Source of the DNA: UBA4479 sp963974935
GTDB lineage: Bacteria > Pseudomonadota > Alphaproteobacteria > Rhodospirillales > Casp-alpha2
NCBI GenBank assembly: GCA_963974935.1
Contig: CAXBEV010000001.1
Span: forward strand, 806,001-870,000
DNA length: 64,000 nt
Reading direction: 5' to 3'
The notes under the pieces were generated by a model. That model made no database searches and was not told the origin of the DNA. It saw only the letters and a list, made by a program, of their open reading frames with translations. Within the stretch, counting starts at the first letter, position 1; each line of letters opens with the position of its first letter. Below, one piece after another: positions 8,118-16,759 of this stretch. The translations under genes and the position numbers were made by a program.

Positions 8118-9356
8118 ATGAAAATTGCGATGCCGAAGGAGCGTTCACCCGGAGAAAACCGGGTCGCGGCCTCCATCGAGGTTATCGGAAAGTTGATCAA
8201 TTTAGGCTGTGATGTCGTCGTAGAATCGGGCGCCGGCGATGGTGCGTCGATCAGTGATGACGCATTCAAGGCCGCTGGTGCCAGTATTGCCAAGGATTTC
8301 GCCGCGACCGTAAAGGGTGCGGACATGGTCTGGAAAATTACCGCCCCGAACAAGACCGAGATCGGCAAGCTTTCGAAAGGCCAGACGGTGTGCGCATCGC
8401 TCGGCGCGCTTACCGATCCCAAAGGGGTTGAAGAGCTCTCGAAGTCCGGTGTGACCGCCTTTGCCATGGAATTGATGCCGCGTATCTCGCGCGCGCAGTC
8501 GATGGATATCTTATCATCTCAGGCCAACCTTGCCGGCTACAAAGCCGTGCTGAACGCAGCCGAGCTATACGGTCGTGCGATGCCGATGATGATGACCGCC
8601 GCCGGCACCGTGCCGCCGGCCCGCGCCTTTATTATGGGTGTCGGTGTTGCCGGTCTACAGGCGATCGCCACCGCCAAGCGCCTCGGTGCTGCGGTCAGCG
8701 CAACCGACGTGCGTCCAGCGACGAAAGAACAAGTCGCCTCTTTGGGCGGTAAATTCTTGGAAGTCGATCCGGAAATGGAAAAAGAGGCAGAGACCGAAGG
8801 CGGTTACGCCAAGGAAATGCCGCCGGAATACTTCGAAAAGCAAAAGCAAAAAGTGCGTGAGCATCTGCCGAAGCAGGATATCGTCGTCACCACGGCGCTA
8901 ATCCCGGGCCGTCCCGCGCCAAAGCTGATCACCAAAGACATGGTGGAAAGCATGAAGAACGGCGCGGTGATCGTCGATATGGCTGCTGAAGCCGGCGGTA
9001 ACTGCGAGCTGACCAAGCCGGGCGAAGTCACGACCACCAAAAACGGTGTGATCATCGACGGTCGCCTGAACCTGCCCAGTATGTTGGCCGAAACCGCGTC
9101 GGCACTGTTTGCCAAAAACGTGTTCAACTTCGTATCGCCGCACTTCGATAAAGATAAGGGCGCGTTCGTCTTCAAAGACGACGACGCTACCGTCGAAGGC
9201 ACGCTGGTCTGCAAAGACGGTAAAGTGGTGAGCGAACGCGTCAGCGAAGCCCTGGCCAATGCCGGTGGCGGCAAAAAGGCAGCGGCGAAAAAGCCGGCAG
9301 CCAAGAAAGCTGAACCCAAAAGCAACGATACCAAAGAAGACGGGAAAGGGGCCTGA
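8118..9356 (+). CDS. pntAA: NAD(P) transhydrogenase subunit alpha part 1 (NAD-binding domain I)
   Basis: A 412-residue soluble NAD(H)-binding subunit of the proton-translocating transhydrogenase. The N-terminal AlaDH/PNT domain opens MKIAMPKERSPGENRVA, and a Rossmann motif GVGVAG is at about residues 174-179 followed by ATDVRP. The start at 8118 is chosen for its GGAGAGAG ribosome-binding site; an in-frame start at 8043 overlaps the leader terminator. The C-terminus ends in an unusual Lys/Ala-rich tail (KKAAAKKPAAKKAEPK). It is the first gene of the three-gene pnt operon, the split-subunit layout known in Rhodospirillum. Confidence 0.95.
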   Translation: MKIAMPKERSPGENRVAASIEVIGKLINLGCDVVVESGAGDGASISDDAFKAAGASIAKDFAATVKGADMVWKITAPNKTEIGKLSKGQTVCASLGALTDPKGVEELSKSGVTAFAMELMPRISRAQSMDILSSQANLAGYKAVLNAAELYGRAMPMMMTAAGTVPPARAFIMGVGVAGLQAIATAKRLGAAVSATDVRPATKEQVASLGGKFLEVDPEMEKEAETEGGYAKEMPPEYFEKQKQKVREHLPKQDIVVTTALIPGRPAPKLITKDMVESMKNGAVIVDMAAEAGGNCELTKPGEVTTTKNGVIIDGRLNLPSMLAETASALFAKNVFNFVSPHFDKDKGAFVFKDDDATVEGTLVCKDGKVVSERVSEALANAGGGKKAAAKKPAAKKAEPKSNDTKEDGKGA

Positions 9357-9358
9357 TC

Positions 9359-9787
9359 ATGGAACAGTCGACCTTCGCAGATAAGGCGGCCGAAATTGCG
9401 ACCGGCCTTGAAAATCTGGCCAAGCAGGCCGGCGAGTTGGCGCATCAAGCGACTCAGGTTGTCGTAAGTCAGGGGGGCGACGTCGCGACCCAGGCCGCAA
9501 GTGGTCCCGACTTCTTGTCGATGTTCACGATTTTCGTGATGGCGTGCTTTGTCGGCTATCACGTGGTTTGGAACGTGACCCCGGCCCTGCACTCGCCGTT
9601 GATGGGTGTTACCAACGCGATTTCGTCGGTGATCATCGTCGGTGGCCTGCTGGCTGTGGGCCCTGAGCTGTTCGATTTCTCGAAAGTGATGGGCTTTTTC
9701 GCTGTGCTGCTGGCCTCGGTGAACATCTTCGGCGGTTTCATCGTTACCCAACGCATGCTCGCCATGTTCAAAAAGAAGCAAAGATAA
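9359..9787 (+). CDS. pntAB: NAD(P) transhydrogenase subunit alpha part 2 (membrane domain)
   Basis: A 142-residue membrane subunit. An amphipathic N-terminal segment of about 55 residues is followed by three to four hydrophobic helices (FLSMFTIFVMACFVGYHVVW, AISSVIIVGGLLAVG, VMGFFAVLLASVNIFGGF) and the family ending FIVTQRMLAMFKKK. It forms part of the proton channel with PntB. It starts two bases after pntAA and ends twelve before pntB, so it is translated from the same message. Confidence 0.94.
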   Translation: MEQSTFADKAAEIATGLENLAKQAGELAHQATQVVVSQGGDVATQAASGPDFLSMFTIFVMACFVGYHVVWNVTPALHSPLMGVTNAISSVIIVGGLLAVGPELFDFSKVMGFFAVLLASVNIFGGFIVTQRMLAMFKKKQR

Positions 9788-9799
9788 AGGAGCCGGATC

Positions 9800-11194
9800 A
9801 TGAGTGGGTCACTCGTAGGTTATTTCTATCTCATCTCGGCGGTTCTCTTCATCCTCGCTTTGAAGGGCCTGTCGAACCCAGAAACCGCACGTCGCGGCAA
9901 CATGATGGGCATCATCGGTATGGTGATCGCCATCGTGACCACGATTGCGCACCCCGACGTCGAATCGTATGGCTGGATCGCAATTGCGATCTTGATCGGT
10001 GGCGGTATCGGTACCGTGGTCGCCAAGAAAATCGAAATGACGGCATTGCCGGAATTGGTTGCGGCCTTCCACTCGTTGGTGGGCTTGGCGGCTGTATTCG
10101 TGGCATTGGCGGCTTTGTATCACCCGGAAGCTTATGAAATCGGCTCTGCCGGATCATTGCCCGCCGGTAGCCTGATCGAAATGGGCTTAGGCATGGCCAT
10201 CGGTGCGGTCACGTTCTCAGGCTCTGTGATCGCGTTCGCAAAATTGCGCGGTATCATGTCGGGCAATCCGATCACGTTCCCGGGTCAGCACCTGCTGAAC
10301 CTAGTGATCGGTCTGACCATGCTGACGTTGCTGATCTACTTTGCCGCGACCGAGAGCTATGGCGCGTTCTGGCTGCTGTTGATCTTGGCGTTCGCCATCG
10401 GCTTCCTGCTGATTGTGCCGATCGGCGGCGCGGATATGCCGGTCGTCGTCTCGATGCTGAACTCGTACTCGGGTTGGGCGGCAGCGGGCATCGGCTTCAC
10501 GCTGGGCAACTCGGCGCTGATCATCACCGGTGCCCTAGTCGGTTCCAGTGGTGCGATCCTGAGTTACATCATGTGTAAAGGCATGAACCGCTCGATCATC
10601 AACGTGCTGTTGGGTGGCTTCGGCGGCGACAGTGGCGGCGGTGCCGCTCAGTCCAGCGATCCGGATCGCCAAGCCAAGGCCGGTGCCGCGCCTGACGCGG
10701 CGTTCATCATGGGCAATGCGTCTAAGGTCATCATCGTGCCGGGTTACGGCATGGCGGTCGCCCAGGCGCAGCATGCGGTGCGTGAAATGGCCGACAAGCT
10801 GAAGGCGCAGGGGATTGAGGTCAAATACGCCATCCATCCCGTCGCCGGACGTATGCCGGGTCACATGAACGTGCTGTTGGCTGAAGCCAACGTTCCCTAT
10901 GACGAGGTGTTCGAACTCGAAGAGATCAACCACGAGTTCTCGACCGCGGACGTGGCCTTTGTGATCGGCGCCAACGACGTCACCAACCCGGTCGCCAAGA
11001 CCGACCCGACGTCACCGATTGCCGGTATGCCGATTCTCGATGTCGAGAAAGCGGGCACGGTGTTGTTCGTGAAGCGGTCGCTCAGCCCCGGCTATGCCGG
11101 CGTCGACAACCCGCTGTTCTACGCCGATAACACCATCATGCTGTTTGGCGATGCTAAGGAAATGACCGAAAAAATCGTCAGCGGTCTCGAGTAA
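9800..11194 (+). CDS. pntB: NAD(P) transhydrogenase subunit beta
   Basis: A 464-residue subunit with about nine transmembrane helices (residues about 5-265) and a C-terminal NADP(H)-binding domain. The latter shows VIIVPGYGMAVAQAQHAVREM, the family NADP-site signature, and GANDVTNPVA. With PntAA and PntAB it couples proton re-entry to NADPH formation. AGGAG precedes the ATG. A hairpin with a T-tail at 11202-11244 ends the operon. Confidence 0.96.
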   Translation: MSGSLVGYFYLISAVLFILALKGLSNPETARRGNMMGIIGMVIAIVTTIAHPDVESYGWIAIAILIGGGIGTVVAKKIEMTALPELVAAFHSLVGLAAVFVALAALYHPEAYEIGSAGSLPAGSLIEMGLGMAIGAVTFSGSVIAFAKLRGIMSGNPITFPGQHLLNLVIGLTMLTLLIYFAATESYGAFWLLLILAFAIGFLLIVPIGGADMPVVVSMLNSYSGWAAAGIGFTLGNSALIITGALVGSSGAILSYIMCKGMNRSIINVLLGGFGGDSGGGAAQSSDPDRQAKAGAAPDAAFIMGNASKVIIVPGYGMAVAQAQHAVREMADKLKAQGIEVKYAIHPVAGRMPGHMNVLLAEANVPYDEVFELEEINHEFSTADVAFVIGANDVTNPVAKTDPTSPIAGMPILDVEKAGTVLFVKRSLSPGYAGVDNPLFYADNTIMLFGDAKEMTEKIVSGLE

Positions 11195-11201
11195 GCGATT
11201 T

Positions 11202-11244
11202 ACGCCGCCTTTTTCCCTCGCGGGGGAGAGAGGCGGTGTTTTCT
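11202..11244 (+). terminator. Intrinsic terminator of the pnt operon
   Basis: Arms ACGCCGCCT and AGGCGGTGT enclose a purine/pyrimidine-rich loop and are followed by TTTTCT, just after the pntB stop codon. Confidence 0.75.
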
Positions 11245-11300
11245 ATTTGGCATCATCTGCCATCCCCCTGACCCTATCGTGCTACACCTCAACCCGGCGA

Positions 11301-11337
11301 CTTCCCGGAATGGCCGTAGGCCATGTCCGGGATCTTA
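11301..11337. repeat. Palindromic intergenic repeat, family C copy 1
   Basis: An inverted repeat of the form CTTCCCGGAATGGCC-GTA-GGCCATGTCCGGGATCTT (imperfect arms). A larger composite of the same unit occurs at 42812-42947. It lies in the gap between the convergent pntB and rpsU genes. Confidence 0.8.
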
Positions 11338-11401
11338 GGGCGAGATTGTGCGGCAGCGGTATCCGGGACCTTCCCGTCCCACACACCCGTTCAAATACGA
11401 C

Positions 11402-11432
11402 AAAAACCGCCCAGACGTCTGTCGGGCGGTTC
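11402..11432 (-). terminator. Intrinsic terminator of rpsU
   Basis: Stem ACCGCCC/GGGCGGT with a run of five A on the plus strand, which is a T-tail in the direction of rpsU. It lies about 50 bases after the rpsU stop. Confidence 0.78.
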
Positions 11433-11479
11433 GTCGTTTGAGATCGCACCCGTGGGTGCGCGATCAGCCGGAGAGGTGC

Positions 11480-11683
11480 TTAGAAGCCCTCGCGCTCGAT
11501 GCGCTTACGCTCCAGCTTGCGTCCCCGGCGAATGGCCTCAGCCTTCTCGCGGGCACGGCGCTCGGACGGCTTTTCGTACGAACGGCGGAGTTTCATCTCA
11601 CGGAAAATCCCTTCGCGCTGCATTTTCTTTTTCAGCGCCTTAAGGGCTTGATCTACATTGTTATCACGAACGGTGACTTGCAC
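11480..11683 (-). CDS. rpsU: 30S ribosomal protein S21
   Basis: A 67-residue basic protein with the S21 signature MQVTVRDNNVDQALKALKKK and the arginine-rich middle SYEKPSERRAREKAEAIRR. S21 helps position mRNA on the small subunit near the anti-Shine-Dalgarno region. Its leader contains a hairpin with a U-rich tail (11720-11749) downstream of a good promoter, suggesting attenuation control. It is divergent from def. Confidence 0.97.
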   Translation of the reverse strand: MQVTVRDNNVDQALKALKKKMQREGIFREMKLRRSYEKPSERRAREKAEAIRRGRKLERKRIEREGF

Positions 11684-11719
11684 GGTCGGCCTTCTCTTTC
11701 CACTATCTGAAAAAGGGTC

Positions 11720-11749
11720 GTAAAAATAATAAGCGGGGTAGAACCCCGC
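11720..11749 (-). terminator. Attenuator-like hairpin in the rpsU leader
   Basis: On the minus strand the hairpin GCGGGGT-TCT-ACCCCGC (11733-11749) is followed by TTATTATTTTT. It falls between the predicted promoter (11761-11789) and the rpsU start, so it could stop transcription early. Whether it is regulated is inference. Confidence 0.5.
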
Positions 11750-11760
11750 ACGTGACGGGC

Positions 11761-11789
11761 CTTATAGCAAAGCGATGGGGGCATGTGAA
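11761..11789 (-). promoter_or_regulatory. Sigma-70-type promoter for rpsU
   Basis: On the minus strand a -35 box TTCACA (11784-11789) and a -10 box TATAAG (11761-11766) are separated by 17 bases. The start would fall near 11754, about 70 bases before the rpsU start codon. Confidence 0.6.
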
Positions 11790-11863
11790 GGGCGAATTGC
11801 GTTATTTTTTGCTTTTTCGACATCTGCCTCTGATCATCTGTATATAGCATAAAGGGTTGAAAT

Positions 11864-12391
11864 TTGGCGATTTTACCGATTTTACGCATGGGGCACCCGG
11901 TTTTGATGGCCGTGGCTGAGCCGATTGATGAGCCGACGGCGCCGGAAATCGCGGCGCTGGTCGACGATATGCTCGAAACCATGCACGATGCGCCGGGAAT
12001 CGGCCTGGCCGCACCGCAGGTGGGCGTGGGCAAACGGTTGGTGATTTACAGCGTCCCCGAAGGCCGCGACGATACGGGCGAAGAACAGCCACTGACGGTG
12101 TTGATCAATCCGGTGATCACGGTGCTCGACGATACGCTGGAGGAGGGTTTCGAAGGCTGTCTGTCGTTGCCGGGCATGGGTGGGCGGGTCAATCGACCGA
12201 AGCGCATCCGTGTGCGTGCGCAAGCGCTGGATGGGACGGCTTTGGATTATGAAGCCGAGGACTTCCACGCCCGCGTTATCCAGCACGAATGCGATCACTT
12301 GGACGGCATACTTTATCCGATGCGCATGAGCGATCTATCCAGCTTCGGCTACGTAAAAGAAATGACGGCAAAAAATGACGAGCCGGATTGA
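11864..12391 (+). CDS. def: Peptide deformylase
   Basis: A 175-residue enzyme that removes the formyl group from nascent proteins. All three motifs are present: GIGLAAPQ at 45-52, EGCLS at 97-101 (metal-ligand Cys99) and HECDH at 141-145. A TTG start at 11864 gives the usual N-terminus MAILPILRMGHPVL; an ATG eight codons later would remove conserved residues. No methionyl-tRNA formyltransferase gene follows, unlike the common def-fmt arrangement; COQ9 follows instead. Confidence 0.95.
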   Translation: MAILPILRMGHPVLMAVAEPIDEPTAPEIAALVDDMLETMHDAPGIGLAAPQVGVGKRLVIYSVPEGRDDTGEEQPLTVLINPVITVLDDTLEEGFEGCLSLPGMGGRVNRPKRIRVRAQALDGTALDYEAEDFHARVIQHECDHLDGILYPMRMSDLSSFGYVKEMTAKNDEPD

Positions 12392-12422
12392 CCAGGCTAC
12401 ACTGCTCGCACAGGAGGACCCG

Positions 12423-13100
12423 ATGACCGCAGTCAAAAATAAAAGCGTCCACGCGCAAGCCCGCGACGACACCTTGGCGCTTCGCGATGCGATGATTGAG
12501 GCTGTCTTCATGCACGCGCCGTTCGACGGTTGGACGCCGAAGGCGCTGGTGGCGGCAGAAAACTCGGTGATGGACATCTTTGGCGAAGGGGCAGGGTATC
12601 GGGCGTTCCCAGGCGGGCTTGCTGATATGGCGACGCATGCGTCGGACTATCTGGATCGCAAGATGTTGGCGTTGTTGGACGACCAAGATTTGGCATCCAT
12701 GAAGGTGCGTGAGCGGGTCATCGCAGGGGTGCGTGCCCGTATCGAGGTCTGCCAGCCCCACAAAGAAGCTGTGCGTCGCTTGCTGGGGTATTTGGCGCTG
12801 CCGGGCAAAAAGCCGCTGGCCGCGCGTCTGGCGTGGGCCACATGTAACCGCATTTGGTACGCCGCAGGCGACAATGCCACGGACTTCAATTATTACACCA
12901 AACGCGGTCTGCTGTTTCCGGTCTACACGACCACGTCGCTGTATTGGTTGGGCGACGAATCGGCGGACAACGAAGACACCTGGGGCTATCTGGATCGGCG
13001 CATTTCCGATGTGATGAAGATCCCGGGCTACCAGGCCCGGGCGATGAAAGCGCTGGGAAATCTGCCGAATCCGTTTCGGATACTTAAGCGTCCGGCTTAA
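12423..13100 (+). CDS. COQ9 family protein, ubiquinone biosynthesis accessory
   Basis: A 225-residue COQ9-like protein. In mitochondria and alphaproteobacteria COQ9 is a lipid-binding helper of ubiquinone hydroxylation. The N-terminal TetR-like helical part and the C-terminal stretch ending YQARAMKALGNLPNPFRI are typical. The start at 12423 is chosen because AGGAGG lies just upstream; an in-frame ATG at 12375 would overlap the end of def. COQ9 near rpsU is a usual alphaproteobacterial neighbourhood. Confidence 0.85.
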   Translation: MTAVKNKSVHAQARDDTLALRDAMIEAVFMHAPFDGWTPKALVAAENSVMDIFGEGAGYRAFPGGLADMATHASDYLDRKMLALLDDQDLASMKVRERVIAGVRARIEVCQPHKEAVRRLLGYLALPGKKPLAARLAWATCNRIWYAAGDNATDFNYYTKRGLLFPVYTTTSLYWLGDESADNEDTWGYLDRRISDVMKIPGYQARAMKALGNLPNPFRILKRPA

Positions 13101-13205
13101 GTTGCCGGAGGGACGTGAAGCTCGGATTGGCACAAGACCGGCTACGTCTTGACTCGCATTCAAAACTGCCGTCCGCTATCATTTCATAGCGAATCGGAGT
13201 CATGA

Positions 13206-14033
13206 ATGTTGCAACCTCAAGCGCAATCAGGTGCGGCCCAAGCGGGCGACTTGGCCGATCATTTTCTCGGTTGTGCCAAGCTCGGGCGCTATTTGACCGT
13301 CCATGACGGCACGCGCTTCGTGATCACCGACGATTTCCGAGAACACGATATGGGCAATGCGGCAGCGGTCGCTATGGCCTCGATCTATTCTCGTGACCCC
13401 TTGGTTGCGCAAGCGGCATTGCTGCCGTTGGGGCGTGCCGGGGGCATGGCGGGGAACACCCGCCGCCAATACGAACGTTTGTTCGAATTGATCGAAAGCC
13501 AAGCCCTTGACCCGACGACGGTCAAGGCCGCCGATCACATCCTTAAAAGTGATTTTCGCGAAAGCGAGATCATGGCGATCGAGGCCGATCTCGGCGACAA
13601 GCTGAGTCCCGCACGCCTACGATATCGGGCGTTCCTCGGCGTAGTCCGTCAGATTTTGGAAAACAAAGTTTCACCCGCGTTGTTCTTAGAAGAATTCCGC
13701 GAGTTCACCCGCGCTGTGGCCGGCAAGCTAGATTTCGGCATCTATAGCTTTTGCCTGGACCGCATCTTCGGCAACCCGCGCGTTCCGATGAAGGTGAAAA
13801 AGCTGCTGGCGGTCGAGATGATCGAATTTCCACCGATGATCCGGCGCGAGTTATTGACCAACCTGTTTATCTATCCCGGCCAAGCCCACGAGTTGATCAG
13901 TTTCACCCGCGGCCTCGTCATGGCCGAGCTCGAGCCCACCGTCGTGGTCGAGATCGAACTTCTTGAGACCTTCAAGCGCAACCGCCTCAGCATGCACGAC
14001 ATCGAAGCCGGGCTTAGTCAGCGATTGATTTAG
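13206..14033 (+). CDS. Uncharacterised conserved-looking protein
   Basis: A 275-residue soluble protein that I do not recognise. It has no signal peptide or transmembrane helix. It is rich in predicted helices with regularly spaced hydrophobic residues (for example ARLRYRAFLGVVRQILENK and KVKKLLAVEMIEFPPMIRR), so an all-alpha, possibly repeat-like, scaffold is likely. The ATG at 13206 follows CGGAG at a good distance. It stands alone between COQ9 and convergent purK, with a family B repeat pair after its stop. No function is proposed. Confidence 0.75.
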   Translation: MLQPQAQSGAAQAGDLADHFLGCAKLGRYLTVHDGTRFVITDDFREHDMGNAAAVAMASIYSRDPLVAQAALLPLGRAGGMAGNTRRQYERLFELIESQALDPTTVKAADHILKSDFRESEIMAIEADLGDKLSPARLRYRAFLGVVRQILENKVSPALFLEEFREFTRAVAGKLDFGIYSFCLDRIFGNPRVPMKVKKLLAVEMIEFPPMIRRELLTNLFIYPGQAHELISFTRGLVMAELEPTVVVEIELLETFKRNRLSMHDIEAGLSQRLI

Positions 14034-14048
14034 GGGGCTTTTTCATCT

Positions 14049-14110
14049 CGTCATCCCCGCGAAGGCGGGGATCCACCGTGGCCATGGGTTTCCGCCTGCG
14101 CGGGAATGAC
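14049..14110. repeat. Family B palindromic repeat, inverted doublet
   Basis: Two inversely oriented copies of the unit GTCATYCCCGCG..GGCGGGRATCC: 14049-14074 and 14087-14110, twelve bases apart. The pair lies between the convergent unknown gene and purK. Further copies are at 16648-16756. Confidence 0.85.
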
Positions 14111-14130
14111 ACGATGTTTAAAAACGTTAC

Positions 14131-15228
14131 TTACTTCCAATGCCCACGCGGATATAGCCGATTGACGTGGCCCATTTTGCGGCCGTCGCGGACTTCGCGT
14201 TTGCCATACAGATGCAGGTGCGCGCCGGCGTCGGACATAAGATCAGCCCAGCCGTTTACGGCAGAGCCGATCAGGTTTTTCATTTCTGCGTCGTGATGCG
14301 GGGTGACGTCGCCCAAAGGCAGGCCGCAGACGGCGCGGACAAATTGCTCGAACTGCGAGGTCGGGCAGGCATCCATGGTCCAGTGGCCGGAATTGTGCGG
14401 GCGCGGCGCGATTTCGTTGACCAAGAGTTCGCCGTCGCGGGTCACGAACATCTCGACCGCCAACAGCCCGACCAAATCTAGGCCATCGGCAATTTCATGG
14501 GCGATGCGGACCGCGTCGGCGGCCATCTCGGCCGATAACACGGCGGGCGCGATCGTGGTGTCGAGGATGTGGTTCACGTGGCGGTTTTCGACCGGCGGAT
14601 AAGTTGCCCAGCCGCCGCCCGGTGAGCGCGCGACGATCACCGAAATCTCGCGCTCCAATTTCACGAACGCTTCCAAGATACCGACCTTAGCGCCCATTTC
14701 AGCCCAAGCGGCTGCGTAGTCGCAATCGGGCGCAATCAACACTTGGCCTTTGCCGTCATAGCCCATACGCGCCGTCTTCAGTACGGCGGGCTTGCCGATT
14801 TCGGTTGCCGCCGCCTCAAGCTCGGCGACACTTTCGACACGGCGATACGGCGTTGTCGGCGCGATGTCGTTGATGAAATCTTTTTCCACCAAGCGGTCTT
14901 GCGCCACCGCCAGGCTACGCCAGCCCGGTCGCACCACGGCATGCTCGGTCAACAACTGCACGCTTTCGTGGGGGATGTTTTCAAATTCGAACGTTACCAC
15001 GTCGACGGCTTCACCGAAGGTCTTCAAAGCGGCCATATCGGCATAGGGCGCGACGGTGACAGCGGCGGAAACTTCGGCGGCAGGGCTATCCGCATCCGGG
15101 CAATAGATATGGCATCTGTAGCCCAGCTTACCGGCGGCCAAGGCGGTCATGCGGCCCAACTGGCCACCGCCCATGATGCCGATGGTGCTGCCAGGCGGGA
15201 GCGGATGGGTTTTGTTCATCGGTGCCAT
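14131..15228 (-). CDS. purK: N5-carboxyaminoimidazole ribonucleotide synthase
   Basis: A 365-residue ATP-grasp enzyme that carboxylates AIR in purine synthesis. The N-terminal motif IGIMGGGQLGRM and the ATP-grasp segments VLKTARMGYDGKGQ and VNEIAPRPHNSGHWT are clear. Start candidates are 15228 (MAPMNK) and 15219; both are just after the purE stop at 15236, so it is translated from the purEK message. A much longer in-frame extension runs through purE and is not credible. Confidence 0.95.
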   Translation of the reverse strand: MAPMNKTHPLPPGSTIGIMGGGQLGRMTALAAGKLGYRCHIYCPDADSPAAEVSAAVTVAPYADMAALKTFGEAVDVVTFEFENIPHESVQLLTEHAVVRPGWRSLAVAQDRLVEKDFINDIAPTTPYRRVESVAELEAAATEIGKPAVLKTARMGYDGKGQVLIAPDCDYAAAWAEMGAKVGILEAFVKLEREISVIVARSPGGGWATYPPVENRHVNHILDTTIAPAVLSAEMAADAVRIAHEIADGLDLVGLLAVEMFVTRDGELLVNEIAPRPHNSGHWTMDACPTSQFEQFVRAVCGLPLGDVTPHHDAEMKNLIGSAVNGWADLMSDAGAHLHLYGKREVRDGRKMGHVNRLYPRGHWK

Positions 15229-15235
15229 GGTCGGC

Positions 15236-15736
15236 TCAGACGTCGTCGCTCGGGGCGTCGGCGACCGCGTCGGTCTGTTTGGCCCGCCACGCGCTGAGCG
15301 CGGTATCCACATCCGTATCGTGAAGTGCCAACACGGACGCCGCCAACAACGCGGCGTTGATGGCGCCGGCCTTGCCGATGGCCAGCGTGCCGACCGGCAC
15401 GCCACCCGGCATTTGTGCAATCGACAGCAAGCTGTCCATACCGCTCAGCGCCTTGCTTTCAATCGGTACGCCGAACACCGGCAGTGTCGTCATGGCGGCT
15501 GCCATGCCGGGCAAATGCGCCGCCCCGCCGGCACCGGCGATGATCACCTGCAGGCCGCGCGCCTTGGCGTTTTCGGCATACGCATACAGGCGCTTTGGGG
15601 TGCGGTGTGCGGACACGATCTTGGTTTCAAAGCGGATGCCGAGGGCGTCTAACGTGTCGGCGGCATTCTTCATGGTCGACCAGTCAGACTGACTGCCCAT
15701 GATGACACCGACCTGTGGCATTGAATGTTCGCCCAT
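15236..15736 (-). CDS. purE: N5-carboxyaminoimidazole ribonucleotide mutase, class I PurE
   Basis: A 166-residue mutase converting N5-CAIR to CAIR. The class I signature VGVIMGSQSDWSTM and the GAGGAAHLPGMAAA loop are present. The start at 15736 has GGAGAG four bases upstream; the alternative at 15721 would begin MPQVGVIMG. It precedes purK with a 7-base gap, the usual purEK order. Confidence 0.95.
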   Translation of the reverse strand: MGEHSMPQVGVIMGSQSDWSTMKNAADTLDALGIRFETKIVSAHRTPKRLYAYAENAKARGLQVIIAGAGGAAHLPGMAAAMTTLPVFGVPIESKALSGMDSLLSIAQMPGGVPVGTLAIGKAGAINAALLAASVLALHDTDVDTALSAWRAKQTDAVADAPSDDV

Positions 15737-15920
15737 GATGCTCTCCGATCCGCAAAACGCTGGAAAGCGCGGCATTATAGGTTTGCCGGGCCGACACGCA
15801 AGTGATGTGTGCAATCCGTTTTATGACCGGCTTTATGCTCGACGTTGGCATGAACAATTCATGAACCGCTTGTTAACCATTCGTGCTATACTCTGGAAGC
15901 CAAACGAGTGGACACCGAAC

Positions 15921-16637
15921 ATGGATGTTACCCGTACTGAAGGCGTTGCCCCGGCGATGAATAATAAAAGCGGCAGCGGGGGCCGCGACACGCCGCATCA
16001 TCAAAAACCGGGCGATCACGCGCCGGACGACGACGTCGACAATGGCGCCGCCGTTGAGATCAAAGGTTTGGCTGCCGAAATTACGCCCCGCGTGCAAGCC
16101 GCGTTGGATGCGCTGTCGGCCGAGATCGAACCGCTCCGTGCCCGCTTGGCGCTGACCGAGGACCGGGAACGACAGCTGCGCGACGAGCTTGCGCATCATC
16201 CATTCCTGCCGGTGCCGGGCCGACGAGAGTTTCTGCGTGAACTCAATCACGTCCTAAATCACCTCAAAGACCTGACGATTTTGCCGAGCATCGCCTTGCT
16301 GCACGTCGACAACGCCGATGCGCTGCGCCGTGATCACGGACGTGATTCGCTCGACCGCACTTTGGTCCATGTCGCCGACACGGTCTCAGCCGCATTGTTG
16401 CCGACCGATGTGCTGGGCAATCTGGGCGGCAACGACTTTGCGATCATTTTGTTGGGGGCCGATGTGGCAACTGCGCGCACGCGGATGCAGGGGATCGTCA
16501 CCAAATTAAAAATGACGCCGTTTACCGGGGCCGGCACATCCATGCCTATAGACGCCCGTTTTGGGGTCGCTGAAATCGCGCGGGGTGCGTCTGCGGATGC
16601 CGCGATTCGCGCAGCGGACCGAGATTTTATCGCCTAA
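15921..16637 (+). CDS. Degenerate GGDEF-domain protein
   Basis: About 238 residues from the chosen ATG. After a variable, charged N-terminus and a short helical/coiled segment (residues about 45-85), a GGDEF-like fold begins (PGRREFLRELNHVL). The signature site reads GGNDF instead of GG[DE]EF, so diguanylate cyclase activity is doubtful; it may bind GTP or c-di-GMP or be structural. An RxxD inhibitory site is not evident. The start is uncertain (15861, 15921 or 15957 are possible). Divergent from purE. Confidence 0.7.
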   Translation: MDVTRTEGVAPAMNNKSGSGGRDTPHHQKPGDHAPDDDVDNGAAVEIKGLAAEITPRVQAALDALSAEIEPLRARLALTEDRERQLRDELAHHPFLPVPGRREFLRELNHVLNHLKDLTILPSIALLHVDNADALRRDHGRDSLDRTLVHVADTVSAALLPTDVLGNLGGNDFAIILLGADVATARTRMQGIVTKLKMTPFTGAGTSMPIDARFGVAEIARGASADAAIRAADRDFIA

Positions 16638-16647
16638 CGCCACTCTT

Positions 16648-16756
16648 GTCATTCCCGCGTAGGCGGGAATCCATCTTGATTGTGGGCACTGTGGACCCCC
16701 GCCTTCGCGGGGGTGACGGAAGTTTTTACGTCGTCATTCCCGCGAAGGCGGGAATC
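16648..16756. repeat. Family B palindromic repeats, three copies in alternating orientation
   Basis: Copies at 16648-16672 (forward), 16693-16717 (reverse) and 16733-16756 (forward), each a GTCATTCCCGCG/CGCGGGAATGAC-type palindrome. They fill the gap between the convergent GGDEF-like and YdcH-like genes; the last ends a few bases before the YdcH stop. Confidence 0.88.
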
Positions 16757-16759
16757 GAT

